A DNA stretch of 64,000 nucleotides from Candidatus Acididesulfobacter guangdongensis (GCA_004195045.1 SGBC01000001.1:682001-746000); one strand, 5' to 3'. Positions 28,316-36,690 are shown, counted from the stretch's first letter. Made by a program: numbers and translations. Notes: a model not told the origin generated them from the sequence alone.

Positions 28316-28370
28316 ATATTTATTAAATAAAATACATTAATTTTATAATTGACAGAGCTTTTAAAAATAT

Positions 28371-28892
28371 ATGAATTATTTTATCAGAGATATGGTATTA
28401 TCAGATTTTGAAGATGTTGCAAAAAATTACTATTTACGTTATGAAGAATTAAAATTTAATCCAAAGCTTGGAGTTAGCGTTAAAAAGGAACCGCCTACAT
28501 TTAGTGAAGAACTTGATTTTTTCGTAAACCTATATAAAAGAATAATTGATGGGGACGTTTTATGTAAAGTTGCAATAATTGATGACAATGTTGTTGGAAT
28601 TGTCAGCGTTCAACGGTTAGCCAAAGGATATGAGCATGACCACATTGGAATATTGGGTGTAGATATAAATGAAAAATTTAGAAATTTCGGTATAGGTCAA
28701 GCTTTGTTAAAAACTATTATTAACGATTCAAAGGCTAAATTTGAACTATTGACTTTAGAAGTATCCGTTGTTAATGAAATTGCAATACATATTTATGAAA
28801 AAATTGGATTTTCGCAGTACGGACTAAAGCCTAAAGCGTTAAAAAGGGGAAATAGTTATTTTGACTACATTCTAATGTATATGGAAGTTTAA
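28371..28892 (+). CDS. GNAT-family N-acetyltransferase
   Basis: A 173-aa acetyl-CoA-dependent acetyltransferase. Fold motifs in order: the N-terminal IRDMVLSDFEDVAKNYY, strand GIVSVQRL, motif A around LGVDINEKFRNFGIGQALL (the acetyl-CoA pyrophosphate loop FRNFGIG near 103-109), and motif B with EVSVVNEIAIHIYEKIGF near 124-141. A TATAAT at 28344-28349 and no ribosome-binding site suggest a short leader. Substrate unknown; possibly ribosomal-protein or small-amine acetylation as in RimI-like enzymes. It lies outside the Pho-like group. Confidence 0.87.
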   Translation: MNYFIRDMVLSDFEDVAKNYYLRYEELKFNPKLGVSVKKEPPTFSEELDFFVNLYKRIIDGDVLCKVAIIDDNVVGIVSVQRLAKGYEHDHIGILGVDINEKFRNFGIGQALLKTIINDSKAKFELLTLEVSVVNEIAIHIYEKIGFSQYGLKPKALKRGNSYFDYILMYMEV

Positions 28893-29006
28893 AATTACCA
28901 AATTACTTGTAAGGATTGATAGATTTTAGTTAGTTTGCCTCGATTTTTATTTTATAAAAAACCTTATTATTTTCCATAATAACTTAAATTTACTTAAAAT
29001 ATAGGC

Positions 29007-29075
29007 ACTTCCGAACTAAAGGGCGTAAAGGTAGCTAATTTTATAATTTCTGTAAATTCATTTTATAACATTATA
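29007..29075 (+). pseudogene. scrap of a TBDR joined to a repeated non-coding tag
   Basis: The segment at about 29007-29035 (ACTTCCGAACTAAAGGGCGT and on) nearly matches the 3' part of TBDR-4 at 41491-41520 (coding SGLKGVKVA). It then changes abruptly to a 40-bp sequence (29036-29075) that recurs at 41844-41883 beside another TBDR scrap. This marks an old recombination or deletion end point. Confidence 0.6.
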
Positions 29076-29138
29076 CAATAAATAATATCCTTAAATTTTC
29101 TGTTTATTATTTCGACCTTCGCCTAATTATCACAAAAT

Positions 29139-29224
29139 ATTAATAAAAGCGTAATAATCGTAACAAAACCTTAATTAATATTTAATAGTTTTGTAATCAT
29201 CCTGTAATAATATTTTGTTATAAT
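29139..29224 (+). promoter_or_regulatory. Pho-like box (seven repeats) and TATAAT, orphaned
   Basis: TAA cores at 29141, 29152, 29161, 29172, 29183, 29194 and 29205 (steps 11, 9, 11, 11, 11, 11) include CGTAACA, TTTAATA and TGTAATA. TATAAT (29219-29224) follows 9 bp after the last unit. The adjacent downstream sequence is only a decayed phosphatase remnant, so the promoter has outlived its gene; it might now serve the secreted protein at 29837. Confidence 0.62.
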
Positions 29225-29336
29225 CTTAAAAAAAATCGTAGTTTTAGTATAAATAAATAAAATAAATAAATGCAGGTTAGATTTAAAGACATGTTTTCAC
29301 GCTTCCGTTTTGCTTTTAAAAGCGCAGGTTCCGTGA

Positions 29337-29409
29337 TTAGAAAGAGTTTAAGCAGGAATGGATTGTGTCAAAGGGTTTAAAATCATATAAGAAAATTATA
29401 GCGTATATC
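29337..29409 (+). pseudogene. C-terminal remnant of a propeller/phosphatase paralogue
   Basis: Translation gives KEFKQEWIVSKGLKSYKK then IIAYI and a stop, almost the same as EQFKQEWIASKGLKSYEK in the end domain of the gene at 22394. The DNA is also closely similar. The rest of the gene is missing, so this is what remains of a second Pho-controlled phosphatase. Confidence 0.72.
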
Positions 29410-29501
29410 TGAAAATTAACAAAAAACGACAATAGACCGATAACTATCATATATTTTTTTATCTTAATAAAACATTAGAATTAAGAGGTAAAGTTCTTTG
29501 A

Positions 29502-29708
29502 ATAAGTTCAATTGATTCGGGTAATGGAGCTATAATTGGATTTCATGGTATACGAGGTTATTATGCATATTGCAATATTACTAACAAAAATTATCTCAAC
29601 CAAATATACAATATTAAAAAAGGACAAACTGTTTCTGTAATAGGTATATATCAACAAAAGATTATAGAATCGGGAATTAATTTGTATCAGTGCAGAATTC
29701 AATCCTAA
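29502..29708 (+). pseudogene. OB-fold (tRNA_anti-like) fragment without start
   Basis: An open stretch with no start codon and an in-frame stop just upstream (29499-29501). It reads IIGFHGIRGYYAYCNI, then a segment with IKKGQTVSVIGIYQQKI and a final C-R-I strand. The KGQTVSVIG strand and the paired Cys strands resemble the tRNA_anti-like OB domain found in small secreted bacterial proteins. Probably the 3' part of a broken gene; moderate certainty. Confidence 0.4.
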
Positions 29709-29836
29709 ATTAAGATAGCGGAAAACACATCAAAAATACAATAAATATTTTGGGGTGAAAAATAGAAATTATTAAAATTAAATGATTTTTAATTAAAAAA
29801 ATCAAAATAAATTAATTTAATAAGGGTGGTTAAACA

Positions 29837-30367
29837 ATGAATAAAAAAGTTAGAATAATAGCCGGCATATTTATAGCATTCTTTATGGTTTTTTCAATTT
29901 CTTCAACTGCCGTTGCAGGAAATTCTATTAACGGGATATTAGGCAGTGCAGTTAATCAATTTCAAAATTCCATAAATTCTATAAATAATGCGCCTAATAA
30001 TGTCCATAATAATGCTCCTGAAATCTTCTCCGTCAGTACTGTTTATCCAACGAATAATCAAAGGATTGTTATTAAAGGAACTGGCTTTGGATCACACTTT
30101 TCATATAACGGGGATTCAAGATTTATTAAAATTACCGATATTACAAGAAATTGGAATGCGGGAGATAGCGGAAATATGGTTCACTTGTATATATCCAGCT
30201 GGACAAACAACGAAATTGTTATTAATGGATTTACGGGTTCTTATGGTAACGGGTCATGGTCATTAATGCCAGGTGATCAAATTACTATCAAAATTTGGAA
30301 CTCTCGGTCATACAATTCTCAAAACAGATACGGCTCCCCTGGAATGTATAATCTAACGGTAGAGTAG
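29837..30367 (+). CDS. secreted IPT/TIG-like domain protein
   Basis: A 176-aa protein with signal peptide (about 5-30, cleavage near AVAG) and one Ig-like TIG domain. The hallmark is the strand pattern YPTNNQRIVIKGTGFGSHF (about 72-90), then WTNNEIVINGFTGSYG and GDQITIKIW. An Asn-rich linker (about 33-55) separates signal and domain. GGGTGG lies upstream of the ATG. TIG domains mediate binding at the cell surface. Whether it belongs to the Pho-like group through the box at 29139 is uncertain because 600 nt of debris lies between. Confidence 0.68.
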   Translation: MNKKVRIIAGIFIAFFMVFSISSTAVAGNSINGILGSAVNQFQNSINSINNAPNNVHNNAPEIFSVSTVYPTNNQRIVIKGTGFGSHFSYNGDSRFIKITDITRNWNAGDSGNMVHLYISSWTNNEIVINGFTGSYGNGSWSLMPGDQITIKIWNSRSYNSQNRYGSPGMYNLTVE

Positions 30368-30507
30368 AATTGCCATGATTCTATACCATAATAAATAATA
30401 AATAACCAGAATCGGTTAATTAACTACTTTAATGTATTTTATCTGTTCGTTTACTGTTTTGTCGTTCATATTTTTACACCATATTTAATTTATTATTAGT
30501 TCTGATT

Positions 30508-30564
30508 ATTACAAAACTTTAACAAAACTTTAACCCTATTGTAATAATAATTATGTTTTAATAT
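30508..30564 (+). promoter_or_regulatory. Pho-like promoter of predicted sRNA-1
   Basis: Units at TTACA, TTTAACA (30518), TTTAACC (30529) and TGTAATA (30540) are 11 bp apart, with TTTAAT/TAATAT at 30557-30564 as -10. The first 45 bp are almost identical to the box at 45241, including the CCCTA between units. No ORF follows before the terminator at 30602. Confidence 0.68.
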
Positions 30565-30569
30565 AGGGA

Positions 30570-30650
30570 AGTAAAACTTTTATGCTTTACCTCTTCTCTC
30601 TCATTTGCATGTTGTGATTAAGTGAAGTAATCACAGCATGCAAATGTTTT
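30570..30650 (+). ncRNA. predicted small RNA 1 (Pho-box driven)
   Basis: A transcript starting near 30570 would be about 80 nt. It contains a small hairpin (GTAAA 30571-30575 with TTTAC 30586-30590), then a C/U-only stretch CCTCTTCTCTCTC (30590-30602). An 18-19-bp terminator hairpin follows (CATTTGCATG..TGTGATTA, 30602-30620, with its complement 30628-30646) and then four T. The layout matches the second candidate at 45303. No ORF fits. The C/U-rich single strand could pair with purine-rich ribosome-binding sites. Not experimentally shown. Confidence 0.55.
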
Positions 30651-30680
30651 ATTACAATCAAGAATTACTTATTTTAATTT

Positions 30681-30803
30681 TAGAATCGTATTTATTCAGC
30701 TTTTCACAAAATATATGCTATAATAGCAAATTGTGAATAATGGAAATATACAATATAAAGATACCGAAAATACTTCAATTATACTTCAGAAAGCCAAAAA
30801 AAT
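30681..30803 (+). repeat. imperfect direct repeat with 31418-31541
   Basis: Both copies begin TTAGAATCGTATTT, include a TATAAT-like hexamer and run into the first 25 codons of an MNT gene. In this copy the start has become GTG and the frame ends soon. The copy at 31418 leads into the intact MNT gene, so this is a partial duplication of that gene's promoter and N-terminus. Confidence 0.7.
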
Positions 30804-30950
30804 GAATTTATTGAAGCAATTTGTTTTCATTGTCAGCAAGCAGCAGAAAAATATTTAAAGGCTTATTTAGCTTATAACAATAAAGAAATTAAAAAAACTC
30901 ATGAAGTAATAGATATAATTAAAATAGTAAAAGAACTGGAGGAAAACAAA
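30795..30950 (+). pseudogene. HEPN-domain fragment
   Basis: In the frame of the following ORF the translation reads NEFIEAICFHCQQAAEKYLK and continues AYLAYNN..THEVIDIIK. The FHxQQAAEKxLKA signature identifies a HEPN domain. It has no start and lacks its second half. It is spliced at its 5' end to the duplicated MNT start in a different frame, and at its 3' end runs in frame into the ORF at 30951. Confidence 0.65.
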
Positions 30951-31142
30951 ATGCCTATAACTATAAACTTAGAAGACGACCCATTTTATCTTGAAGGAAA
31001 AGCCGAAGGTATGAGTGCCGCTAAAAAAACTTATGTTATAAACTCTTATAAAAATCTTAATCTTTCTCCTGAGCAGATTGCTTCTATTGTTAACGATACT
31101 GCCGAAAATGTCATTGCCATATTACAAGAAGAAGGGTTATAA
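30951..31142 (+). CDS. 63-aa protein resembling an Rpn/PD-(D/E)XK C-terminal tail
   Basis: The ATG has GGAGG 9 nt upstream, so it may be translated. The protein has INLEDDPFYLEGKAEGMSAA followed by a helix pair ending LSPEQIASIVNDTAENVIAIL. This resembles the C-terminal helix-turn-helix tail found on transposase-like or Rpn nucleases (EGxxxG, then LSxExIAxItgls). It is probably the leftover end of a larger gene fused downstream of a HEPN fragment; function of the short product is doubtful. Confidence 0.4.
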   Translation: MPITINLEDDPFYLEGKAEGMSAAKKTYVINSYKNLNLSPEQIASIVNDTAENVIAILQEEGL

Positions 31143-31193
31143 ATAAAAATAAGATACAAAAAAGATATTAAAAAAATAGCCGATTTATTTATT

Positions 31194-31386
31194 AGTATTT
31201 TTTGGATGAAATAAAAGTAAAATTTCTTAAAAATGATATCTCAAAATAAATAAAAATGGCGTTTGATAATTTATTTTATTTTGATTTAAATGATTATTTA
31301 ATGTTTTTATGTCATTAAATTTTAACATATTTTTTTGCAAATAAGGAAATTTAATTTTAAAATTTCTTTATTAATTTATGGGTTCA
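31194..31386. repeat. 193-bp direct repeat, copy 1
   Basis: Matches 38509-38701 without any indel and with only two visible substitutions. It contains no gene; the longest conserved reading frame is a 20-codon ATG ORF (MAFDNLFYFDLNDYLMFLCH) without a ribosome-binding site. Terminal inverted repeats are not seen. The two copies are in the same orientation, 7315 bp apart. Confidence 0.9.
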
Positions 31387-31417
31387 TTATAGTATTAACA
31401 AATGACGACAATATATT

Positions 31418-31541
31418 AGAATCGTATTTTTCAATTTTTCACAAAATATAAATATATAGTATAATAATGAATTATGAACAATATAAATATACAATATAAA
31501 GATACAGAAAATACGGTAGTTATACTTCATAAAGCCAAAAA
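31418..31541 (+). repeat. direct repeat partner of 30681-30803
   Basis: Carries the promoter (TATAAT-like at about 31460) and first codons of the intact MNT gene that starts at 31474. See the copy at 30681, where the same block is fused to a HEPN fragment. Confidence 0.7.
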
Positions 31542-31836
31542 AATAATTACTGAAGAAATAGAAAAAGCCGACTACAAAGTCGAAGCTATCTACCTTTTCG
31601 GTTCAAGGGCAAGGGGAGACTATAAAGAAGACAGTGACCGGGATTTCTTTGTGATTACGGATAAGAACATACTTAAGGAAGATATGAAATTAATGTTGCG
31701 CAGTATCCGCAGAAAAATGGCTGACGACAATATATCTAACGACGTAATCGTTAAATCTAGATATATATATGAAAATCAAAAAAGGGATACCGGATTTTTA
31801 TCATATTATGTTAATAAAAAAGGGATAAGTTTATGA
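31474..31836 (+). CDS. MNT-domain nucleotidyltransferase
   Basis: A 120-aa minimal nucleotidyltransferase with IYLFGSRARGDYKEDSDRDF (about 37-56): the GS motif and a D-x-D metal pair, with Arg between the acids where Ile or Leu is usual. Its stop overlaps the next MNT gene by 4 nt, so two MNT proteins are coupled, which is uncommon. No intact HEPN partner remains next to it; the nearest HEPN is the fragment at 30795. Probably an antitoxin or orphan AMP-transferase. Confidence 0.75.
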   Translation: MNNINIQYKDTENTVVILHKAKKIITEEIEKADYKVEAIYLFGSRARGDYKEDSDRDFFVITDKNILKEDMKLMLRSIRRKMADDNISNDVIVKSRYIYENQKRDTGFLSYYVNKKGISL

Positions 31837-32117
31837 AGAAATCTGCCGAAATATTATTAAACAAAGCAGAAAAGGAATTTTTCAACGGCAAAGGAGCAGA
31901 AATTTTTTTATTCGGCTCCAGGGCAAAAGGAAATTTCCGTCCAACATCCGATATAGATTTGGCGGTTTTATCCGAAGGCGATATTTCTTATAAGATATCT
32001 TTGCTTAAAGAAATTTTAGAAAACAGTAATTTAGCTCAAAAAGTAGACATAATAGAATTAAAAAAAGCTCCTCAATTAAAGTCTGTAGTTGACAGTGACG
32101 GTATAAGATGGATTTAA
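31833..32117 (+). CDS. MNT nucleotidyltransferase (HI0073-like)
   Basis: A 94-aa nucleotidyltransferase with IFLFGSRAKGNFRPTSDIDL (about 29-48), giving an intact GS and D-x-D. It overlaps the preceding MNT gene by 4 nt and the following substrate-binding partner by 10 nt. That order, catalytic then helical subunit, is the HI0073/HI0074 two-subunit arrangement. The partner is frameshifted, which may leave this enzyme without its substrate-binding half. Confidence 0.78.
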   Translation: MKKSAEILLNKAEKEFFNGKGAEIFLFGSRAKGNFRPTSDIDLAVLSEGDISYKISLLKEILENSNLAQKVDIIELKKAPQLKSVVDSDGIRWI

Positions 32118-32290
32118 AAAAATTTAATGATTTTGTTGCATCTCTTGGGAAATTTAAAGAAGCTTATGAAAAAACTATCGCCAATGTAGGCAATAGTGAA
32201 TATTTCTTTTTTAGAGACTCTTCAATACAGAGATTTGAATTTACCGTAGAGGTTTTGGGAAACTATTAAAAAATATTTTAGAGGTGTATA
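32108..32290 (+). pseudogene. HI0074-like nucleotidyltransferase substrate-binding subunit, frameshifted
   Basis: The ORF from 32108 reads MDLKKFNDFVASLGKFKEAY, then FFRDSSIQRFEFTVEV, the hallmark of the HI0074 helical subunit (FRDSxIQRFEFTxE). It ends early at 32269. In the next frame the same stretch gives FWETIKKYF, the expected continuation of the helix. One extra base in the T-run near 32255 explains the break. Even repaired, the gene runs straight into vapB, so its C-terminal half is also lost. Confidence 0.7.
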
Positions 32291-32291
32291 T

Positions 32292-32492
32292 ATGAGAACA
32301 AATATTGATTTAAACGATTATTTAATTAATGAGGCTATCAGACTGACAAAAATAAAAACAAAAAAAGAAATTGTAAATTTAACGCTGGAAGAATTTGTAA
32401 CTAATTGCAAGAAAAAGAATTTAACTGAAATAAAAGGTAAAATAAAATTCGCTGATAATTATGATTATAAAACATTAAGACAGGAAAAATAA
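32292..32492 (+). CDS. vapB: VapB-family antitoxin
   Basis: A 66-aa protein of the short VapB (DUF2191) type. The N-terminal ribbon-helix-helix-like segment MRTNIDLNDYLINEA is followed by IKTKKEIVNLTLEE and the ELKGKIKF-like linker (here EIKGKIKF) that docks in the PIN toxin. GAGGTG lies 6-8 nt upstream of the ATG. It is followed at once by a frameshifted VapC, so it may now be an orphan antitoxin. Confidence 0.82.
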   Translation: MRTNIDLNDYLINEAIRLTKIKTKKEIVNLTLEEFVTNCKKKNLTEIKGKIKFADNYDYKTLRQEK

Positions 32493-32504
32493 ATAATCGT
32501 TCTC

Positions 32505-32904
32505 GTGGATACTTCCGTATTAATAAATTATTTTAAAGGTAATTTGAATGAGAAGACAAATTTATTTGAAGAAATATTGCAAAGTAACTTACAGTTTGGC
32601 ATTAACAACTTCATTTATCAAGAAATACTTCAAGGAGCGGCGACCGAAAAAGAATTTAATATTTTAAAAGAATATTTAAGCAGTCAATTGTTCTGAATTA
32701 AAATTTAATACAGAATCTTACGAAAATGCTGCAAGAATATATTTTAAAGTTAGAAAAAAAGGAATTACAATCAGGAGCGCTATTGATTTGCTTATTGCAC
32801 AAACAGCTGTAGAAAATAATTTGTTTTTGCCGCACGATGATAAAGATTTCACAAATATTGCAAAAATTTTTCAAGAATTAAAAGAATATAAGTCAATTTC
32901 TTAA
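32505..32904 (+). pseudogene. vapC: VapC PIN-domain toxin, frameshifted
   Basis: The first part (from GTG 32505) reads VDTSVLINYFKG with the first catalytic Asp and YQEILQG with the Glu. It stops at 32696. Shifting one base at about 32694 restores ELKFNTESYENAARIYFK, then IRSAIDLLIAQTAVEN and DDKDF with the remaining acids, ending at 32904. A one-base insertion (or two-base loss) has therefore split a complete PIN ribonuclease. VapB precedes it. Confidence 0.8.
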
Positions 32905-33323
32905 AATATAACCTATGAACAATTCAAACCATTTAAATTTTGGAGTTAATACAGACTTATCTACAGTTAAATTCTGCAAGCCTGCTTGAAGAATATAGGC
33001 AATTTTCTTCTAAAAGCATTATCAATGTTGTTAAAGCGTTTGACGGTTAACTATCTCCATCGATTGCTTTATCGTTTTCAAAGAAAACTTTTGCATTTAT
33101 TACACCATAACTTATTAATTTTTATTAATAGGTTGAAAATGAAAACATATATATAAAGATTTAAAAATAATTTCAAAGAAAATTTTTATAACCGAAGCTA
33201 TAAGGTTATAAGTAATATTAAAAATGTTTTTTTAATGCTCTTCAAATATTTTCCCCGTTTTATTAATCCTTTCTAAGCGTTATAATCATCAAATTTATCT
33301 AATAATCAGATTAATTTATTAAT
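32905..33323. other. non-coding/decayed stretch before the 33324 box
   Basis: About 420 bp with no intact gene. A short open stretch near 32945-33050 reads SASLLEEYRQFSSKSIINVV in one frame without a start, possibly a gene tail, but I cannot assign it. The rest is plain AT-rich DNA. Confidence 0.35.
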
Positions 33324-33420
33324 TATTACAATATCGTAACTTATTGTAATAAAAATTTAATAAATTTTAACTAAAACTTAACCTAAGTTTCACAATAATG
33401 TAATAATTATTTGATACGAT
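33324..33420 (+). promoter_or_regulatory. Pho-like box (eight repeats), the longest
   Basis: Heptamers start at 33324, 33335, 33345, 33356, 33366, 33377, 33388 and 33399 (steps 11 or 10). They include TATTACA, TGTAATA, TTTAATA, CTTAACC, TTTCACA and TGTAATA. A -10-like TACGAT (33415-33420) follows after 9 bp. It precedes the small TPR gene and TBDR-3. Confidence 0.68.
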
Positions 33421-33702
33421 TACAAAATAACAATTTTACAACAATCCTTTGAATATTTATATAGTTTGTGAGGGTCGTTATTTTAATTTTTACAGATTAT
33501 TTTAAATTTTTAAAGATCTTAAATATTTTAATTTTTTTTAATGTTTTATATTTTGACCCTAACTAATTATTGATTGGCAAGTGCATTCAGCAAGTAATAA
33601 TTTATAAAAAAACAATAGTAAAATGACTTGGAGAAAAAAATAGATATTATGAATAACATGACGACAATTTTATCTGCCAATAGGCAATATGAAAGGATGA
33701 CG

Positions 33703-34077
33703 ATGAAGAAGAAGATAAATAATGGTTTATATTTTAAAAAATTAACATATATAATAGCGATAATTTTATTATTTTATATACCTGCGAAAGCCTTTTCAAT
33801 GCAAAATACCGATACTCAATCCGCTAATTTTCAATATAAAAAAGGCTTAGGCGCAATAAATGGCAAATATTATTATACGGCGGTACAACATTTTCAAAAG
33901 GCAATAATAATCAGACATGATTTTTCTAATGCATGGGCACATATGGGTGTGGCTTTATATAAGTTAGGTTATCCGTCTCTGGGCATAGTATGTTTAGAAA
34001 CAGCTCTTAAATATAATCACAAAATTATATGGGCAGCTAATTTGTTAAAAAAATATAAACTTTCAAAAAAACGTTAA
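33703..34077 (+). CDS. small secreted TPR-like protein
   Basis: The ATG at 33703 is preferred (GAAAGGA upstream, signal peptide placed correctly); the frame is open from about 33628. The protein is about 124 aa with a signal sequence (YIIAIILLFYIPAKAFS) and then two or so tetratricopeptide helices pairs: YKKGLGAINGKYYYTAVQHF and NAWAHMGVALYKLGYPSLGI. It sits between an eight-unit Pho-like box and TBDR-3, as the larger TPR gene at 17428 precedes TBDR-1, so a TPR protein next to a receptor recurs. Confidence 0.62.
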   Translation: MKKKINNGLYFKKLTYIIAIILLFYIPAKAFSMQNTDTQSANFQYKKGLGAINGKYYYTAVQHFQKAIIIRHDFSNAWAHMGVALYKLGYPSLGIVCLETALKYNHKIIWAANLLKKYKLSKKR

Positions 34078-34164
34078 TTTAATTTAGTTATAGGATTATG
34101 CATAGGGACAACCCTGATTTGATAAGGATAAAAAAGAGTTTTCTTGATATTGCCAGTTTCAAAA

Positions 34165-34460
34165 ATAAATAGTTAACAAAAATAACAAAAATAATAACAA
34201 TTAAACTAACAATAACTTGGAGGAGTTATGAATAACAGAATTAAACAAGTAGCCGAATATCTTTCCTTATTTGTATTAGGGGATGGCTATTATCAAGATA
34301 ATACAAAAAAGTATCAACGCCGATTTAAAATTAAATTAAACACCGAAAGGAATAGCAATTTAAATGTAAATTATTATAAGATAATTTTTAAAAGTCTTTT
34401 ATTATTCATTGCCGCATGTATGATGCTTTTATTTAATACAGTGCTTGCAAATGCGGATAG
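34165..34460 (+). repeat. shared 5' module of TBDR genes, copy in TBDR-3
   Basis: About 260-290 bp covering the ribosome-binding site AACTTGGAGGAGTT, the first about 60 codons and the internal signal sequence are nearly identical to 39150-39402 (TBDR-4). The ends also match a diverged copy at 25500-25880 (TBDR-2). The sequence diverges sharply after the signal cleavage site, while the plugs and barrels are far less alike. This points to gene conversion or cassette exchange of the 5' end. Confidence 0.82.
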
Positions 34461-36690
34461 TTCAATTAATAGTTCAACTGCTAAGATTAAAAAAACGCAT
34501 AAAATTGCAGAGGTTACATCGCAGCAAATTTTGACAAAAACCAAAAAAGCTCTCAGGGAAATGAATAAAATATTAACCGCAAAAAAAATATTTAAATCAA
34601 CTCAGACTGCGGCAGTTCTAAATAGAAAAGGAATGAAGCAAGCTCAGGATACAGGAGGAGGCGCCGTCCAAGCCTTACAATTATTGCCGGGAGTGAGGGT
34701 TTCAAGCTATGGCGGCAATAGCGGGCTTGCTAGAGATGAAATTGCTATCAGGGGTATTAAAGTTGGATGGTCTTCTGTAGCAGGCGATTTAGAAAAAAAT
34801 GGCATTCAAATGTTATTTGACGGAATCCCTGTTACAAATCTTTCAGGCGCTAGTGGCGGTTTTGATTCTAATGAATACCCTATAGATCAATTTTTTAGCG
34901 GAATGAATGTTATATATGGTCCAGGTAATCCTGCTAGCAGATGGTATAATAGTTTAGGTGGTACAGTAAATATGATTCCAATTCAACCGACAATACGTCC
35001 ATTTAATGAAACTAATTTTTCTTTTGGATCTTTTGATACATATACATTAGATGATGAAATGAGTACAGGTATGCACGACGGCTGGGACGGTGTAGCAGCA
35101 GCCGGTTATACGCATGCAGACACTTTTAGAACAGGACCGTTTAATGCTCCAGGTTATGGGTATGCATTTTTCGGAAAGTTAATAAAAATTTTTAACGGAA
35201 ACTCATTTAGTTTAGGAGCCTATGCTTCAAGAACCCATGAATATAGACCTAATTTTATTCCTGTTTCTCCGATTTCAGGTATTACGACTGAAGGGTTAGA
35301 TGCCAATGCGCCGTTATATAGTGAACAAACAAGTGGATATTATTCATCACTGCCGTACAATATGTGGTATAAATTATTATTAACTCAAACAACGATGCTT
35401 TATTCAAAACTTAATATAAATTTGACTAAAAATTTAGGACTGCATACTTTAGTGTGGTATAGACATGGTTTTAGAGAACACGATAGAGTAGATAATTATT
35501 TTTTAACAGCAGGAGAAGCGTCTTATTACGAAATGTGGCAACCAAATTCTAATACATATGGAGAGAAAATATATTCTAACTATAAAATTTTAAATAATAA
35601 TTTAAAATTCGGAGAATATGATATATACGGAAGATTAAATTATAATTACTCTCCTTATACAAATACGGCTCCGACAAGCTATACAACTTATTATAATAAT
35701 TATTTATCAATTTTTGCTCAAGATAAAATAAAATTATTAAAAAATTTAATTATTGAGCCAGGTCTGGATTATGTTGGATTTGACACAAGTGATTTTACAA
35801 ATGAAACTTATTATCAATCAGCAGCTCCACCCGTAATTGCGCATATTTACCAATTAGAGCCATCTATCGGAATTAATTACCATGTTTTACATAATTTATC
35901 CTTATATGGAACTTGGGCTATTTCTTATCAAGCTCCAACGGCATCGGCATACGGTTATTCGAGTACTGTGAATGTTGCTGATACTGCTCCTATTAGAAAT
36001 ACAGATACTGAAGCAGGCTTTAAAGTAATGATAAAAAAAGATAAATATTTACATCATTTTGTTTTTAACGCAAATTATTTCCAGAATATATTATCCAATG
36101 AAACTATTTATATATATCAACCGTTTCCTACACCACATACTCTAGCTTCTAATGGCAGCGCATTTTATAAAGGAGTGCAAATAAGTGCCGCAGAAGACCC
36201 TTATACAAATTTACATCTTTATGCAAATTATACATATCAGAGTGCTAATTATAAAAATTTTTATTCAACAGTAAATCTTCAACAGTATCCTAATTATCCT
36301 GTGTCAAATATACCAAATTCAATTTATAATATCGGTGCTTATTATACTATTCCAGAAAATACAACAATTTATGATATTAAACTATGGGATATGTACACAG
36401 GATCGCAATATATGTTTAGTAATGTGTATGCAGGACCAACACGGCAAAAGATGCCATCTTATAATATCGTAAATTTCTCAATTAACGTTAAAACAGTTAA
36501 TTTTGACAAAATGGTGCCTGGGCTAAGAAGCGTGCAATTAAGTGCTTCAGTTTATAACTTATTAAATAAGAAATTTAATTCAAATGAATATTTCTCAAGC
36601 GGTAGTTATTTTGGAGCAGGTGCAGGTGCAGTGTTGGCTAACCCCGGTGCTCCTAGGATGTTTTTTTTAAGTGCCACTATGAAGTTTTAA
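34228..36690 (+). CDS. TonB-dependent receptor (TBDR-3)
   Basis: 820 aa with GGAGGAG before the ATG. An N-terminal extension of about 55 residues (MNNRIKQVAEYLSLF..) precedes the internal signal sequence (KIIFKSLLLFIAACMMLL, cleaved near NADS, about 75). The plug includes ALQLLPGVRVSSYGGN near 149 and DEIAIRGIKVGWS near 171; the barrel ends FLSATMKF. Its plug signature LLPGV/IRGI is closer to classical siderophore-type receptors than those of TBDR-1, -2 and -4. Preceded by a Pho-like box and a TPR gene. Ligand unknown. Confidence 0.9.
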   Translation: MNNRIKQVAEYLSLFVLGDGYYQDNTKKYQRRFKIKLNTERNSNLNVNYYKIIFKSLLLFIAACMMLLFNTVLANADSSINSSTAKIKKTHKIAEVTSQQILTKTKKALREMNKILTAKKIFKSTQTAAVLNRKGMKQAQDTGGGAVQALQLLPGVRVSSYGGNSGLARDEIAIRGIKVGWSSVAGDLEKNGIQMLFDGIPVTNLSGASGGFDSNEYPIDQFFSGMNVIYGPGNPASRWYNSLGGTVNMIPIQPTIRPFNETNFSFGSFDTYTLDDEMSTGMHDGWDGVAAAGYTHADTFRTGPFNAPGYGYAFFGKLIKIFNGNSFSLGAYASRTHEYRPNFIPVSPISGITTEGLDANAPLYSEQTSGYYSSLPYNMWYKLLLTQTTMLYSKLNINLTKNLGLHTLVWYRHGFREHDRVDNYFLTAGEASYYEMWQPNSNTYGEKIYSNYKILNNNLKFGEYDIYGRLNYNYSPYTNTAPTSYTTYYNNYLSIFAQDKIKLLKNLIIEPGLDYVGFDTSDFTNETYYQSAAPPVIAHIYQLEPSIGINYHVLHNLSLYGTWAISYQAPTASAYGYSSTVNVADTAPIRNTDTEAGFKVMIKKDKYLHHFVFNANYFQNILSNETIYIYQPFPTPHTLASNGSAFYKGVQISAAEDPYTNLHLYANYTYQSANYKNFYSTVNLQQYPNYPVSNIPNSIYNIGAYYTIPENTTIYDIKLWDMYTGSQYMFSNVYAGPTRQKMPSYNIVNFSINVKTVNFDKMVPGLRSVQLSASVYNLLNKKFNSNEYFSSGSYFGAGAGAVLANPGAPRMFFLSATMKF

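Noticed and set aside
30602-30646. Long hairpin at 30602 as a transposon end
   Set aside because: It is followed by a T-run, placed just after a promoter, and its arms do not recur elsewhere in the window.
33060-33110. Minus-strand peptide GVINAKVFFENDKAIDGDS as a gene fragment
   Set aside because: Too short to assign and no supporting neighbours; chance reading is likely.
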